DNA from: Heterodera schachtii
Taxonomy: Eukaryota; Nematoda; Chromadorea; Rhabditida; Heteroderidae
Direction: 5' to 3'
Length of the DNA: 64,000 nt
Assembly: GCA_023374025.1 (NCBI GenBank)
Contig: SIJG01000005.1
Span: forward strand, 3,693,966 to 3,757,965
Numbering within the stretch: position 1 is the stretch's first letter; each line of letters starts with the position of its first letter. The translations under genes and the position numbers were made by a program. Shown here one piece after another: positions 44,701-57,400 of this stretch. Below the pieces are notes generated by a model, which saw only the letters and a list, made by a program, of their open reading frames with translations, did no database searches and was not told the origin of the DNA.

Positions 44701-47412
44701 CTTTATCTTCATTTAATATTTTTTGGATGAGTTGAAGTGATTTTTTTAATGAGTATTTGCAGTTTTTGTGACCTTTTTAATTTGGAGGAGATTTTTGCCA
44801 CTTTAAAATTAATGTGTTTTTTGCCAAAATCTGCTAACAACCGCATAAAAATTTCAAAAAATCCCGGAAATACCGCCAGATTTCCAATTTGTTAGATTCA
44901 AAAATAGTAAAATTTCGTTACCATGTTCACACGGGTGTCCCCCGTGACAAAAGTTGCTGCTGCGCAAGTGCCGCGGTTGGTAGCGGCACCGCAACTGCTG
45001 GGATCAAACGGCAGAAACATCATTCGGTTGAAGCTGGACATCTTCAGGAACCCGGTACGACCGTCACGGACCTTCAGCCTAAAGCAGTTGCTGATCACTC
45101 TGATCAGTCAGCTGATCAGTGGCAGTAGTTGGAAAGATCGTCTTGCAACCAAAATCCAGCTCTGATCACGGGTGATCCAGCCAAATATATCAAAAGCAGT
45201 TTTTTAGAATGCTAATCATTTTAGTCACTGGAAAGGGCTAAAACTTTCTGATCATCGCCGAATTGTTGTGATCAGAGCAATTCAGCTGATTTGTTTCGCT
45301 CAATAATTAAATTTCAAACGTACAAATCCTTGGCATTTGATCCGTAAATTGTTGATCCGTCCACAAAGGCAGTGTTCTCGTTGAGCTGCTCGCGTGGCTT
45401 TCCCTGCTGTTGATCGCCCGTGCCACAAACGGAGGCCGACCGGGACACCTTCAGACAGCCCTTCTGGCGAAATCTTTTTAAAATATTCAAATCAGTGTAC
45501 AAGAAAATTTGGCTGCATTTCTTTTTATAAGTACAAATTAACTAATGGGGATGGTGCCGTACTCGGGTCTGAAATCCTCTGATTTTTTAGAATCCCCAGA
45601 ACTTAATACTCTCCTAAAAAAATCCCACCGAAAATTTTACGGAAATGGAATCGGCTACTGATCGTAAGCATTATTAAACTCTTATTTTGTTAGAATAAAT
45701 TTTTTAAAAGATTTTTGATCAGCAATATGATATTGAAAACATTGGGTTGTTGTCCTGCTCCGAAATTGGCACTGGCATACATTTGCCGACCAACGGGGCA
45801 CAGGATGAGCATGGGTCAACGGGTTGATGGGCCTAAATTGGATGGCTAATTAAGCATTTATTTAAAAAGAAATAAAGCCGAATGGATGTGTCTGGCTTTA
45901 ATTTAAGTTCGTCTCATCGGACGGACAGATACCCTAGAATGATTTTGATCGGGAAGGGATTGTTTTAAACGAATCAACCGATCGGGCAAATGCCGTTTAA
46001 AATGTGGCATTTAAACTGATCAAAATACATGCCGTTTTTGCCATTTCTTGTGCCATGAACTGTCCCAACTGCATAAACATGGAGTTGATCTGATCATGGA
46101 TGAATGGTGAGCCTTTGGCCAACACAAGACGAGAAGCCTCGCGTGCCATTGGTCTTCGGCCCGAACCTGACAGGTCAAATTTGGGAGATTGATCGTGTTA
46201 TATGTATTTATTACCAGCCGGCTCTGAGAATCCGTCCGAATAATCGGCTGGCAAATATCTAATCAAATTTAATATAATTAGTATTTTTGGCAATGATTGA
46301 ATAATTTATCTAACGCTTTTTTCTTTTCACACTTCTCAGTGATTATGTCTCGTATTTCGGTATTTTTGTGCTCCTAATGCCAAGTATTATTAAGCACAAA
46401 AGAAGTCACCGCCAATCCCGAATGCCAATTCTCAACACTGGGGTTGGCATGCTGCTCCCGAATTGTTTAAAGCATCGGAATGTCGGTTTTTCCTATTCCG
46501 ACATCCCTGGCTCGTAGTTCTTAATATTAGCTCTTCAAACTGAGGAAAGTGATGAACAATTGGTGCCAAAGCTTTCAAATATCCACCTCATATATGCCCG
46601 GAAAGAAGCGCCGAGCGTCGGTCGTGCCAAATTATTGCACACTCCGTCAATGGACCGGTACGCCAAATGGTAGCACAACGCTTGGGAACAAACAGCACTG
46701 TCCGCACTTAGCTGAACCGAGTTGGGGGATAACCTGGATTATCGGCTTAATTTAAAGTCGAAATTTCCCGGACTCGAGAACAGAGCCGAAAATTGGTCAA
46801 GAAATTCGAGTTGAGAATTGACCCCGGGACCGAGACCGAGAATGATTGGGAGAGTCAAGACCGAGGCCAAAAATTCAAGAAATTTCTTGGCACAAAAACC
46901 GAGAGACCCGAGAGCTTTTTTAATTGTTATTACGATATATATAACTACCTGAGGAAAGCATCCGGACTTGTTCGTCCTGGCAAAGTCCGCTGCGTACAGT
47001 GTATAACGCTGTGAATTGTCCTCGATCGGATTGATCAGTCTGCCTTTGATCAGCTGTTCGATCGCTGATGACGGGTTCTTTAGAATCTGATCACAAGAAT
47101 TTGATGCTGCTTGACGATGATTTGCGCCTCCTCCTTGGCTCGTCAAAGTGTTAACTTCCGATCGACCACTTTGTGCCCTGTTTTGGCCATTTTGCCAATT
47201 TCCGCCTCGGAATTGGCCATGTTGGCCTCCCAAACGTTGAGTTTGCCAATTTCCTTCTCCAAATTGACCATTTATAGCTTAATTTTTTTTTTTAATTGGA
47301 TTTTTGACGGTCAATGACCAGAACTTTCACCGTAACCGCCACCATTGAACTCTTGTCCATAGATTACTGTATTTATTAGGAAGAAATAATGTACGGGGCG
47401 AAGAAATAGCAT
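41734..47412 (-). CDS. Secreted haem peroxidase, short N-terminus (copy 2, frameshifted)
   Basis: Tandem paralogue of the gene at 34157-40528. Exons: 47412-47331 (signal peptide [19 protein letters not shown]), 47277-46949, 46711-46587, 46258-46215, 46166-46033, 45832-45741, 45473-45324, 45078-44922, 44582-44533, 44480-44423, 43969-43763, 43614-43371, 42894-42722, 42238-42121, 42063-42001, 41869-41734. All junction phases match except within exon 43614-43371, which is 244 bases where copy 1 has 248: a 4-base deletion (CTTA on the plus strand, near 43547) shifts the frame and ends translation soon after NEGN. The [11 protein letters not shown] exon is intact. The NGQ repeat tract is reduced to a few units. 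Distal His is Gln (GQFMAQEM); distal Arg and proximal His are present. The intron after 46033 starts GC. Function would be extracellular oxidation or cross-linking, but catalytic competence is doubtful. Confidence 0.78.
44050..44160. repeat. Small palindromic repeat (GGGGGCTTTATT family)
   Basis: An inverted repeat (AATAAAGCCCCC mirrored by GGGGGCTTTATT, with CCGTATT/AATACAG outer ends) inside an intron of peroxidase copy 2. Related fragments occur at 41930-41980, 52995-53060 and 53210-53225 (TACGGTAT ends). Probably a short MITE. Confidence 0.55.
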
Positions 47413-48469
47413 ATTCTTTTTATTTTATTTTCTAAAAATTTTAACGAAAAATCCAAATTGATTTAAATTTAAATTTTATTTTTTGAAATGAATTGAAGAT
47501 GACCTTAATTTGTTTATGTATGTATTTTTTAAACATTTTTTGGCAATAAAAAAAATATTTTTCAGTTAATTTATGTGTCAACAAATTTATTGACAATTAG
47601 GGAAGGGTCCGTCTCAATTTGACGAATTACCCAAAACAAAATGAAAAGAATGCGCACAGACAAAAAAAAATTAATTAATTAAATAGGTGAAAATGGGACC
47701 AAAAAAAAATCATTAGTGGTTTAAATTGTGAAACTTTTTCAGAAGAAACACAATTAATTCGGTTGCCTTAAATGTATTCTTAATTGACCTGAAAATGTCA
47801 AACTGTTTTTTATTAAGTTTCAAAGAAGTGTAATCAAAAAGTCAATTTTTGAATCTTTTATTAAAACTTTTTTTAGGATTTCATAAATTTCTTATTGAAA
47901 AACAGGATAATCGAGAACATTGATTAAGTCGGTCGAATGAAACGATCAATAAAAATGATTAATTTAGTGTTTTTCTTTGTTTTAAAAAAACGGAGACTAA
48001 CTAATACAACTGTGAGTGATACAATAAATTTATAATTTTTTCACACACATAATATGCAATGAAGTTTTGGATGGAAATGTTCCTTTTTTTGACTGTCCTC
48101 AATTTGGCATCAAATTGGCACTGAATTCTCCATCTTAAGATACGCGCTGGTGTACCATTTCTATGGCATAACTGAATTGACAATTTGGAGAACAATTTGC
48201 AATTCGCAAAGGCAATGGAATGCCGAAACCATTTTTCGAGCGCAACTCTTAGGGATTCATACTTAAAAAAAATGTTTTATTGTGTACAGATTTTTTTAAA
48301 ATTTTTGCATAGGCTATTTTGAATCTTTTCTGCTAAATTTTATTTTTTTAATTTATTTTTTAACTAAAGACCGTCTCCTGCATTTTAAGTGCATTTTTTA
48401 ATTAGAGATTTTTTGGCTGGCTTTTCACTCTAGTTACTTTTTGTCAAAATACTATAATAATGTTTGTTT
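47413..48469. other. Intergenic, AT-rich
   Basis: 5' flank of peroxidase copy 2. Short open frames only, no supported gene or RNA. Confidence 0.5.
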
Positions 48470-48900
48470 TGTGTGTTGCAGATGAACCGTTGACGTCCAC
48501 CCTGCTGGAGGGCATCGTTATTCTTCGCGAATTGGCCAAAAATTGGCTGCGGCGGCGCCACCAGCGTTGGTCCACCAACCGACTAACCGATCGCAGCAAA
48601 CGCACAAATTAAATTAAAAATTGTTTTCTTTGTCCTCATCGCGTGTTTTTTGTTTGTTTTTAAGTTATGTGCTTTATCAAAATGCAGACATATGGATGGG
48701 CGGGGCGAGTGAGTAATTGATGTCTAATTAATATTGCTATTCGAGATTCTCGGGGTCAAGTCTCGTTCTCGGAAATTTTTCGGTCTCAAACAGCGCTACT
48801 AATTAACCGTAGGTTTGGGTAAAACTGCAAAATTGCGCTCGCGCCAATTAAAAAAATGCGAATAAGGCAATACGAAATGCACTACTGAATTATGCATTTT
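48470..48900 (+). pseudogene. Second dispersed copy of the RPN1 last exon and 3' flank
   Basis: A TGTGTTGCAG acceptor followed by a coding stretch matching RPN1 exon 16 ([12 protein letters not shown], 48510-48545), then a frame-shifted tail. The 3' flank words TTAACCGTAGGTTTGGGTAA and AATTGCGCTCGCGC follow (48803-48845), as they do after the intact gene. No other RPN1 exons are near. Confidence 0.75.
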
Positions 48901-48964
48901 ATTTTTAATAACGCTCATAAATAAATTTTTGGCATTATGCTTCATCCATTACATTAGCATAAAA

Positions 48965-49690
48965 TAGCGGTAGGGGTCAACTGCGTCTGAGAGACAACTT
49001 TAAGAAGCCATTACTTTTTTCTTTGTTGTTCAAATCAAACAAAATTGGTATCATTTCAAAAGTTCTATATGTTTAGAAGATAAAAGCAATTAAGAAACAT
49101 AAAAAAAGTTAATAATTGAAAACTGTTGAAAAGCCAGAATTTTAGTATATTTTTATAGTGGCTCTTTCCCAGTTTACGCGTCCTATCAGTGACCATCCTC
49201 ACTTTCTTTGGTCATAACTTTTTTCTTAATTGATCAATCCAAACATTCTTGGTATCAATCGAACCATTAAAGTTTAAGGAAATTTAGAAATACAAGAAAA
49301 GAGCAAATATTTGCATGAACAAAAAAATTGCAAAGAGAAAACCCCAAATCAATCATTTTTCATGTTTGTCTGTTGTCTTTATCCCAGAATTTTGATATAC
49401 AAAAACTTCTGTAGTCTTCAACTTTCGATTGGTACCCAAGAATGTTTGAATTGACCAAGTAAGAAGAAAGTTCTGACCTAAGAAAGTGAGGATGTTCACT
49501 GGTTGGACTCGTGGAACATAGATTGGACGCGTAAACTGGAATAGAGCCGTTTTAGTCCCTTACGAATCATTGTGAATTTTGGTTAGCTGATAGAGCTTGA
49601 TAAGAGCTTTTGAATGATAACAAGTTTATTTTATTAGACCAACAAAGAAAAAAGTTATGACTTCTTAAAGTTGTCTCAGACTCAGTTGGC
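48965..49690. repeat. Fold-back element
   Basis: The left arm (GGTCAACTGCGTCTGAGAGACAACTTTAAGAAGCC, split here as GGTCAACTGCGTCTG then ACAACTTTAAGAAG) is mirrored at 49655-49695 (CTTCTTAAAGTTGT, CAGACTCAGTTGGCC). Inner arms at about 49190-49260 and 49420-49500 (CATCCTCACTTTCTT / AGAAAGTGAGGATG) form a second hairpin. No ORF. Confidence 0.7.
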
Positions 49691-52177
49691 CGGTCCCGAA
49701 AAATAAAGCGTAATTAAAGCTTTTTAAAAAAGGTCGTTAAAACATGAAAGCATCTTTTGCTTTTTGCATCTAAACACCGTTATAAATTCATAAAGGACTT
49801 CTTCACGTTCAACATTTACATATAACAATACTTTTCCGTGTCGTTTTGTCGTTCACAACAATTTACCTCATAAGAAATAGAACGCCAAAAACTGAGTATA
49901 TAAGCAAGCAACTTTTCTCCTATTTTCATTTTCCTCCTGCCATTTCATCTCTTTTTCCCCTGCGTTTTTAACTTCCGTACCATGCTTCAGATGCACACTT
50001 AATTTGTATTATATGTTTTAGTTTTTGTAAACATTAACGATAATACGCAATTATTTTGGCTGTATCCGAAATTCTAAAACGTAAAACGTGAATCTAAAGC
50101 AGAGTTTTTGCCTTACAATTAAGTGTGCATCTGTTATGTCCATTTTCGTTAACTCATTTCATTGCTCCGATTCCATTAACTTTAATTCATTTTAATTAAA
50201 CTTTTCAAAAATATAGATAAAATTTATCATTGTTGAACATCGGCCATCGGCTACCCCACCCCCAGTCCGTGGTGACTCATCGATGGATCGACCGACGTCC
50301 GGCCCGCCCTTTTCAACATTTGCCATAACCTTTTTCTTACTTGTTAATGCCACATTCCTGGTATCAAATGAAAGCCTGATTAACAATACAAGAAAAGAAC
50401 AAAACTGACATTAAAAGAAAAAAACTTCAAGCTTTCAGTTGGTACCAAGAATGTAGTCATTAACAAAGTAAGAAAAAAGTTATGACCAAAGAAACTGAAG
50501 ATGTGATCACTCCTATTTTACCTGTTTTCAATCTTTCGTCATCATTTTTACTTCATTCTGATGGACCCCAAATTTTTTTCGCCACAAAAACGGCGATATG
50601 TCAGAAAAAGTGATCTGTGTTTGGAAAAGGTGTCCAGGGTTTTAGAGTTTTGGACATGGTCAACCCTGTTTTATGCATTAACTAAATTAATCTTAATGCA
50701 TTTTTCTGGAACTGACAAAAACCCGATTCTGAAAATCCTCTACTTTTTTCGGACTCTAAATTCTGAGCAAAACATCCTCGCTTTAACACATTGGAACAAA
50801 TTTTTTTTTTCGATTACTGACGGGGCTCAACATTTGCGGTCCCACTTTTGTGTCCCCGATATTTGCGCCTATGTCAAAAATCGGATTCTAAGTTGAATTT
50901 TTTCAAGCTCTGATAGACTAAACAGCATTAAAATCAAGAAGACACTTTCTATTTTATTAGGAGCATAAATTCTGCTGTTTGAATAATTTATGATTTTTTC
51001 AAAAATTTACTGACTGTCAAATTATCAGGCACAATCACTTTCTACCACTTATATATATGCCGTTTAGGCTATCAGTGCTTGAAAAAACAATTTTGAACCG
51101 ATTTTTGACAAAGGCGCAAATGACATGTAAATGACTGACCCTGCAAAATCCGGAGAATGATGACCTCAAATACGATATGCTTTTTCAATTTGTTTTTCCC
51201 GTTTGTATTTATTTTTTGCATGAATAAATTTTTTTTTTCTTTATTTTGACAATTTATATCAATTAAGAATATTTGAGTGGGCTGGGACCCCAATCTCTAA
51301 TCCTGAATTTTGGCCTGGGACATTGGGAAAAGTTTGTTGAAAATTGAGAAAAAATTGATGAAAATTAATTTTTGAGAGTTTTTTAACGGTGTGAGGATTT
51401 TCAGTTTTCTCACTATTTTTTCATTGATTTTGGTTCGATAGAAATGCACCAAAAACATTTTCGATCGGAAATTCTTTTTTCTTTTCCAAAAAAACAAAAA
51501 TGAAAAATATTTTTTAAAAAATCGAATTTTCACTAAAAGAAAAATTTTCTGTTTTTCGATCAGAATTTCCAGAATTTTTAAAAGTTGACACAAAATTTGC
51601 AACTTTTGATGGAAACTATTAAAAGCTTGGGCAAATTTTCGAAAATTATCACCGGCGATGGAAACCCTCCCCTTGTACCGAAAAGGCTTTCGATAAAAGC
51701 GTGCCGTAAAAACGATTCTGGAAAAAAAACATCGAATTTCATCGCTGGACTCCATTCACAAATTTGACCGCTGGCCCGACCTTCCATCAATAATGGGACG
51801 CGAAAAACATGATTTGCATTTTGACCAAATAAATTGAAAAAAAATCATTTTGAACTGCAGAATTGATTACAGTACATGAAAAATACTGTAAAATTTCACT
51901 TGGCAACATAAAATAATTATTTGAAAAGGCATATGGCGGCATTTCGTCACTCCCACTCATCCAATCGCCTTCACCACACCACTCTCCTAAATGCCGGTGT
52001 TCAACATCTGATCAGAAAACTAAAATGAAAAATAAATTAAACAATTTAATTGCCTAAAGGAAAATTTGAAACAGGCACAAAACTACAGTAATCGCTTAAA
52101 AACGGAATCGGAGCAATAGCACGCATTAATTATTAGCTAATTGTCTATTAACGCTTCTTTTTTTTGCCTACAGCAAA
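49691..52177. other. Intergenic with small fold-back and dispersed repeats
   Basis: Hairpin arms at 50330-50365 and 50440-50490 (TTTTTTCTTACTTGTTAATG mirrored by CATTAACAAAGTAAGAAAAA). The block at 50870-51090 is a diverged repeat also seen at 56590-56745 (CACAATCACTTTCTA). Several open frames in 50.5-51.8 kb have no recognisable coding character. A candidate trans-splice or 5' intron acceptor (TTTTTTGCCTACAG) ends at 52173. Confidence 0.5.
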
Positions 52178-53706
52178 ATGAATACTTCAAGCGACAAAAA
52201 TGCCGAAAAGGGAGCCGCAGGACGGAAGCCAGTCCGAGAAAAGGTGCTGAAGCACGGCGAGAAGGATGAAGCTGAAGCTGAAGCAGCCGCTGCGGAAGCT
52301 GAAGCGGAGGAGGAGGAGGAGGAGGAGGACGACGACGACGACACCCCCCACTATTCGCCGTTCGCCGATGATGCCAAGCTGCTGCCAGCCCTGCTGAAGC
52401 CCATCTTCCAGGTCGAGCAGTTCACGCTCAAGGTGAAAAGCTGCCTACACATGCCCTTCCGTTGGAAATACAACACTTTTTGCAGACCTTCTTTGAACTC
52501 CACTTGGAAGTCATGGGCCGACGCGACACCCGGGCGGGCTGCTTGCGCACATTCAACATGACCGTCGGAGACTTCGAGCCAATGCCACATGAAGAAGTGC
52601 CGGCAGCAATGCAGGACTTCATCAGATGGTTCAATCAACATCTTGAGGCCAAGTCGATGACCGCCGGGGAATTTGCGGCGCGGGCACACCACACCCTCGT
52701 GAGAAAAATTGAAAAATAAATAAATAAGTGGGGACCGACAGTATTTAAATTTTTTTTTTACTGTGTTTTCAGCTGATTTATTTATTCAAAAATTCATCGC
52801 TAATTAAGTTTTGACCAAAAATCACTAAAAAAATGTGAGTATCGATACTATCGGCATTAATGTTTATTTACAAAAATTGCCCCAAAATAACTGTCGATTC
52901 TGATCAAAAAAGTCAATTGCATTGCACCAATGTGATCAGATCACTCCTAAAAGGCAATCTGAATTTTGAGTTTAAAATTTTGGAACAAAGCATACCGTAT
53001 TTCCTTAATATACCCCCCCCCCTTTTGACGGGGGCTGAAAAATAAGCCATATACGGTACATATGTGATAAAAAAACACCAAAATAGGTGCAAATGACGAA
53101 AAAAAATCACTTTGTTTTCTCCTAAATGAACAATTTTTTATTCATTTTTTTTTTTTGTAATTTTCGTGGCCATGCAGAAAAGTTGAAAAACAAAACCCAT
53201 TGACTCTATTTTAGGAAATACGGTATATATGTGAAAAACCCACACCAAAATATGTGCAAAAGCCCTAAAAAAAGGCCAAAATAAATCCAAAAGCTGGACA
53301 AAAAATCAACATTTTCGGGTTTTTTTTTTTTTGCCAAAACAACAATTTTTCATATTTTGTACAATTTTCTAAGTTAAATTCCATAAACTGTTAACGTGTT
53401 ATCCCCCTCAAAAAAGCCTTTCTAAAAAAATAAAATTTGTCAAAAATTAAGGTGTACATCCATCCCTTCTACAACGGCAACGGGAGGACTGCTCGGCTGC
53501 TGATGAACTTCATTCTGATGCGCCGCGGCTTCCAACCGATCATCCTGCCCGAGGAGAAGCGCGATGAGTACTACGAGTGCTTGGTGGCGGCATCGTCGAT
53601 GGAGAAGAACATAACACCGTTCATCACCTTCGTCAGCTTCCATCAGCAGTGTGCTCAAGACCGTGTGCCCGCCCTCATCCCTTCCCTTCCCTCCTCCTCC
53701 TCCTAA
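52178..53706 (+). CDS. Fic-domain protein (FICD-like AMP transferase) with altered motif
   Basis: Three exons, 52178-52432, 52486-52698 and 53452-53706, all phase 0, give 240 residues. Exon 1 encodes a basic start, an Ala/Glu then Glu/Asp run (residues ~28-56) and a short helix. From about residue 86 the Fic fold is complete: FELHLEVMG, FIRWFN, AARAHHTLVYIHPFYNGNGR across the exon 2/3 junction, TARLLMNFILM, and EKRDEYYECLVAAS. It resembles metazoan FICD closely. Fic enzymes transfer AMP (or remove it) on Ser/Thr of targets such as BiP. Differences: the acidic Mg-coordinating residue of HPFx(D/E)GNGR is Asn; there is no transmembrane anchor, no TPR repeats, and no (S/T)xxxE(G/N) inhibitory helix. 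The protein therefore looks cytosolic/nuclear, released from autoinhibition but altered at the active site. Exon 1 could be internal if upstream exons exist beyond the acceptor at 52173. Confidence 0.85.
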
Positions 53707-53853
53707 TCATTTGTGTATGTAAATATTTTGTATATGTTATGTAATTATTTTTCTACCTATGTAACTATTTTTTGTAATCCACCATTGTATGTAAACTGTA
53801 TCAATTGTATTTAATGCATATGTAAATTTCTGTGTATGTAAATATTTTGTTTA

Positions 53854-53859
53854 AATAAA
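53854..53859 (+). terminator. Poly(A) signal AATAAA
   Basis: AATAAA about 148 bases downstream of the Fic gene stop, followed by T-rich sequence. Consistent with its 3' end. Confidence 0.55.
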
Positions 53860-54425
53860 ATGTTGTTAAATCGAGTTTTTTTTTGTGTGTGTTTTGCTTT
53901 CCAAAGTTTATTTTAGCTGCTTTGACCGGGCCCCGGGCGGAGACAAAGGGCTAAAAGTTCATGGCAATTTGAATGAATTAAACAAAGCAAATGTTATATT
54001 ATTCATATGCAATTTATGTCATAACATTAATAAAAGATGAGATTAATAGTTCAGATGGTATGACTCTTTTTTTGAATGTCAAACAAAAGTCAAAAATTCA
54101 TTTCCCAAAAAAATCAATAATGCGTCTTATTGTACGTTCGCTTTAATTTTTAACAGTAGTTTGGCGAAAAAAAACTGAAATATACGGTATATAATTCATT
54201 TTGGCGCCATCTTTTCGGCGATCGCAAAATGTGTTTTCTAATTTTTGGCTGCATGAGAATTCCGTTAAAACCCATAGGAACAAGTTTTTAACTTTTAAAA
54301 TTTTCAAAAAGAAGTCGTATCATCTGAACTATTAGCAAAATTAAATGGACCGGTCTGCGAACCGCCGCCGTCTCCCCAACTGGGTGATCGGTAAACCAAA
54401 TCATGTTCAATGTCAGCTTTTCATT
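53860..54425. other. Intergenic
   Basis: AT-rich; no gene. The right part borders the inverted RPN1 pseudogene. Confidence 0.4.
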
Positions 54426-57400
54426 GGTCCCATTCGTTCACCAATCCAAATGGCACAATTGCGGGGCACATCAGCTGACAATCGGAGTGGAAAGGGTTCA
54501 ACGTTTGAGTGCCCTTGCCCAAATGCATCAGTCCCTGGGTGATCCGCAGCAGCATCATCGTGTTCTGTGTGTTTGGATGTGCAATTATGCAAAATAATGT
54601 TTTTAAAAAATAAGAGAAATTCATGGAAAAATTAATTTCTGATACTTTTATGATGTAGAGTATTGTCGATTTACTATTGCCAATTTTCGGCTTTTTTGGC
54701 TCCGGTGCCAAAAGTGATCAGAAAAAATCGACCAAAGTTTTGGAAAATGGTTAATTTTTTAAAAATTCATAAAAATCCAACCTTATGCTAGATTCGTAAA
54801 TCTTTTGTAAAAACGTTCAGCGTAAATTTTTCTATTATAATAGGATCAAAAATTAAAATAAAATAATAAATCAAAAGATGCTAGGTGGAATAATACTTAG
54901 ATGAAAAATCAAAATAATTCATCGTCTGCCGAACGGACCCGAACCCATGAAAAATGGTCATTTGAACGTAAGAAGAAAAAATGGCACTAAATTAAGGTAT
55001 TTTTGCTTGAATTTTCATTTGATCGATTTTATCTGATCAATCACTTTTGGCAGCGGAGCCAAAAAAGCCGAAAATTGGCAATAGTAAATCAACCATGCTC
55101 TACATGAAAAATCATCATCATTGAAATAAATATCTTTTGGTGGAATTTGTTAGGGGCCAAGTACAAGTTTATAAAAACTGACAATTACGGAAACAAAATT
55201 CTCCTTGTTACTATTTGTCCCACTAAATTTAGCATTTATTACTGAATTTCCAATTAATTACCTGGTCCTTGGAGTGGAAGCTGGCCAGCTGGCGCAGAAT
55301 TGCCAAAATCCGAGCATTGTTTGTGCCGGCGCCGACCAACCCGAGCGCAAAGATTGCATTCCGTGCCGTCTCCGTGTCCACGTCGTGGCTGTACTTGCTG
55401 AGCGTCTCGATGATTGTCAACTGCGGGTTGGACGTGTTCAGCAGCGCCAGGGCCAACGCACCGCGCGACGAATGGCCGCGTCCCGTAACGCGTCTGTTGA
55501 AAGTGCAAATATGGTCAAATAAGCGCAACAAACCATATATTTATTTCAATAAATTTTGGAGTGCACTTCATTTCCCCGAGATTGTTTCTGTTCCCCCAAA
55601 GAATTAAAAAATTTTTCTAACGCATTAAAAATTGAAATTTTCACAACGATTTGTAAGAAACTTTTGAAAACGCAAAGAAAATCCCAACAAGGCCCTGATG
55701 CACTCAGTTTTCCACCCATTCCATTTTTAAATTTTAAAATATAGCATTTTTAAATAAATTTCCAGAAAATCGCGAAGAAAACTTTCCCTTTGTTTTGTAT
55801 ATGAATGCATTTTGCTTATGCAAAAAACCGTTGCTGACTGACCAATTGGGAAAAGATGCGCAGGCTCATCTGACAGCCAATGTCCTCGCCCATTGCGATC
55901 AGTGCGATTCCCATGGTGGCGATGGACTGCTTCAACGAGTGGTCCGGCACGGCACTGAATTTCACAACAGTCAAACAAATAATAAGCAAAAATTGTTTTA
56001 AATGGATGATTTTATTACAAAAATACCGATAAAATAAATATTTTGGGGGGTTTGGCATTTTTCGGGGAATGAAAACAAACAAAATTTTAGGCATAAGCAT
56101 AAATGTCTTCCCGACGGCACTTTTTTGCAAGTTATTCATTCAGCTAGTTTTTTTCGGTACTAAAATGAGAGAGCTATTTGAATTTACCGATTTTTTAAAA
56201 ACTATTTTGACAAAAAAAACAAACGTTATGAGGCAAAAACAAATCAGCTGATGGTCTTTCGCTAGTGTTCCCGTTCCACCTTTGGGATTTATTTTGCATT
56301 AAAACCCTCCATTTTTTTGTTGTTGGTCGGCTCACTTCCTTTTTGTCGGTGTGTTCCGTGCAAATGTGCAACATTTTCTGCACCTTCAGCACATTTCCGG
56401 TGCCCGCATATGCGCACACTTCGACCAGCGTGGACGCCATTTCGCCAAACGGAGAGGGCAAACTGCGCAAAGTCTCGCAAATGGTGTCGTCGTAGTCGTC
56501 TTGACGGCCTGGAAGCGAAGGGAAAAGCATTGACATATGAAACATCACATTTTTCAGTTGCAATTCGCATTGACATTGTTTAATTGCTCCTATGTCCAAA
56601 ATCGGATGTAAATTTGGTTTTTTGACTCATTCTGTATAACTTTCTGTTGTTTGAATAAATGATTATTTTGACGATTAAACTATTGGACACAATCACTTTC
56701 TATCGCTTATTTAAAGTTGTTTAGGCCAACTGGGATTGAAAAAATCTGTGTTTACCAGCGGGAGAAAAAAAAATTCGCGAAAAAATTTCCAAAAAATTAT
56801 GTTAAAAATGAATTATATTTACCCGTGCTGTGCCCACCTGGTGCGTGAACGGACGCGTCTGTTCCAAGTGCATTTTGTACACATCGTCCGGCGATTTGGG
56901 CGTCATTATGTCCAATTCGCGGGCCAACGCCAGGAAGTGTTTGTGCAGGTGCGAGTTCGCGTTCAGCTCACCCAGCAGACCGTCTTCACCATCCGGCAGC
57001 TCGAGGAAAATTTGTTGCCGTCCGAGCATCATGGCCATTTGCATTTTGAGGGTACTGAAAAAAAGCAAAAATTAGGAAAATGAATAGTGCCGGGGATAAC
57101 AGCAGGGACAAACACCCCGGTAAAATCCAAAACGTGGCCGCAAATAAAAATAACTCAAAAAAAATTTTTAATAATTATTTTAATGCTTTATAGGTCGAAA
57201 ACGAAGGTGCTACTGGAAATAATGTTTGATGAATCTCGCAAAAAAAGTTGAATTTTTACTAAATTAAAAAAAAAATTTTGCGGCGACGCTTTGTCGTACT
57301 CCATCAACACCAATTCATCGTCACCCGACCATCTTTTCAAACAACATTCCCATAAATGATTTAAAATGTTTGAATATTAAAGGCCCAAGAGAAAAAAAGG

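Noticed and set aside
50561..50896. 111-codon plus-strand ORF
   Set aside because: Its downstream part overlaps a dispersed repeat also found at 56590-56745, and it has no recognisable domain.
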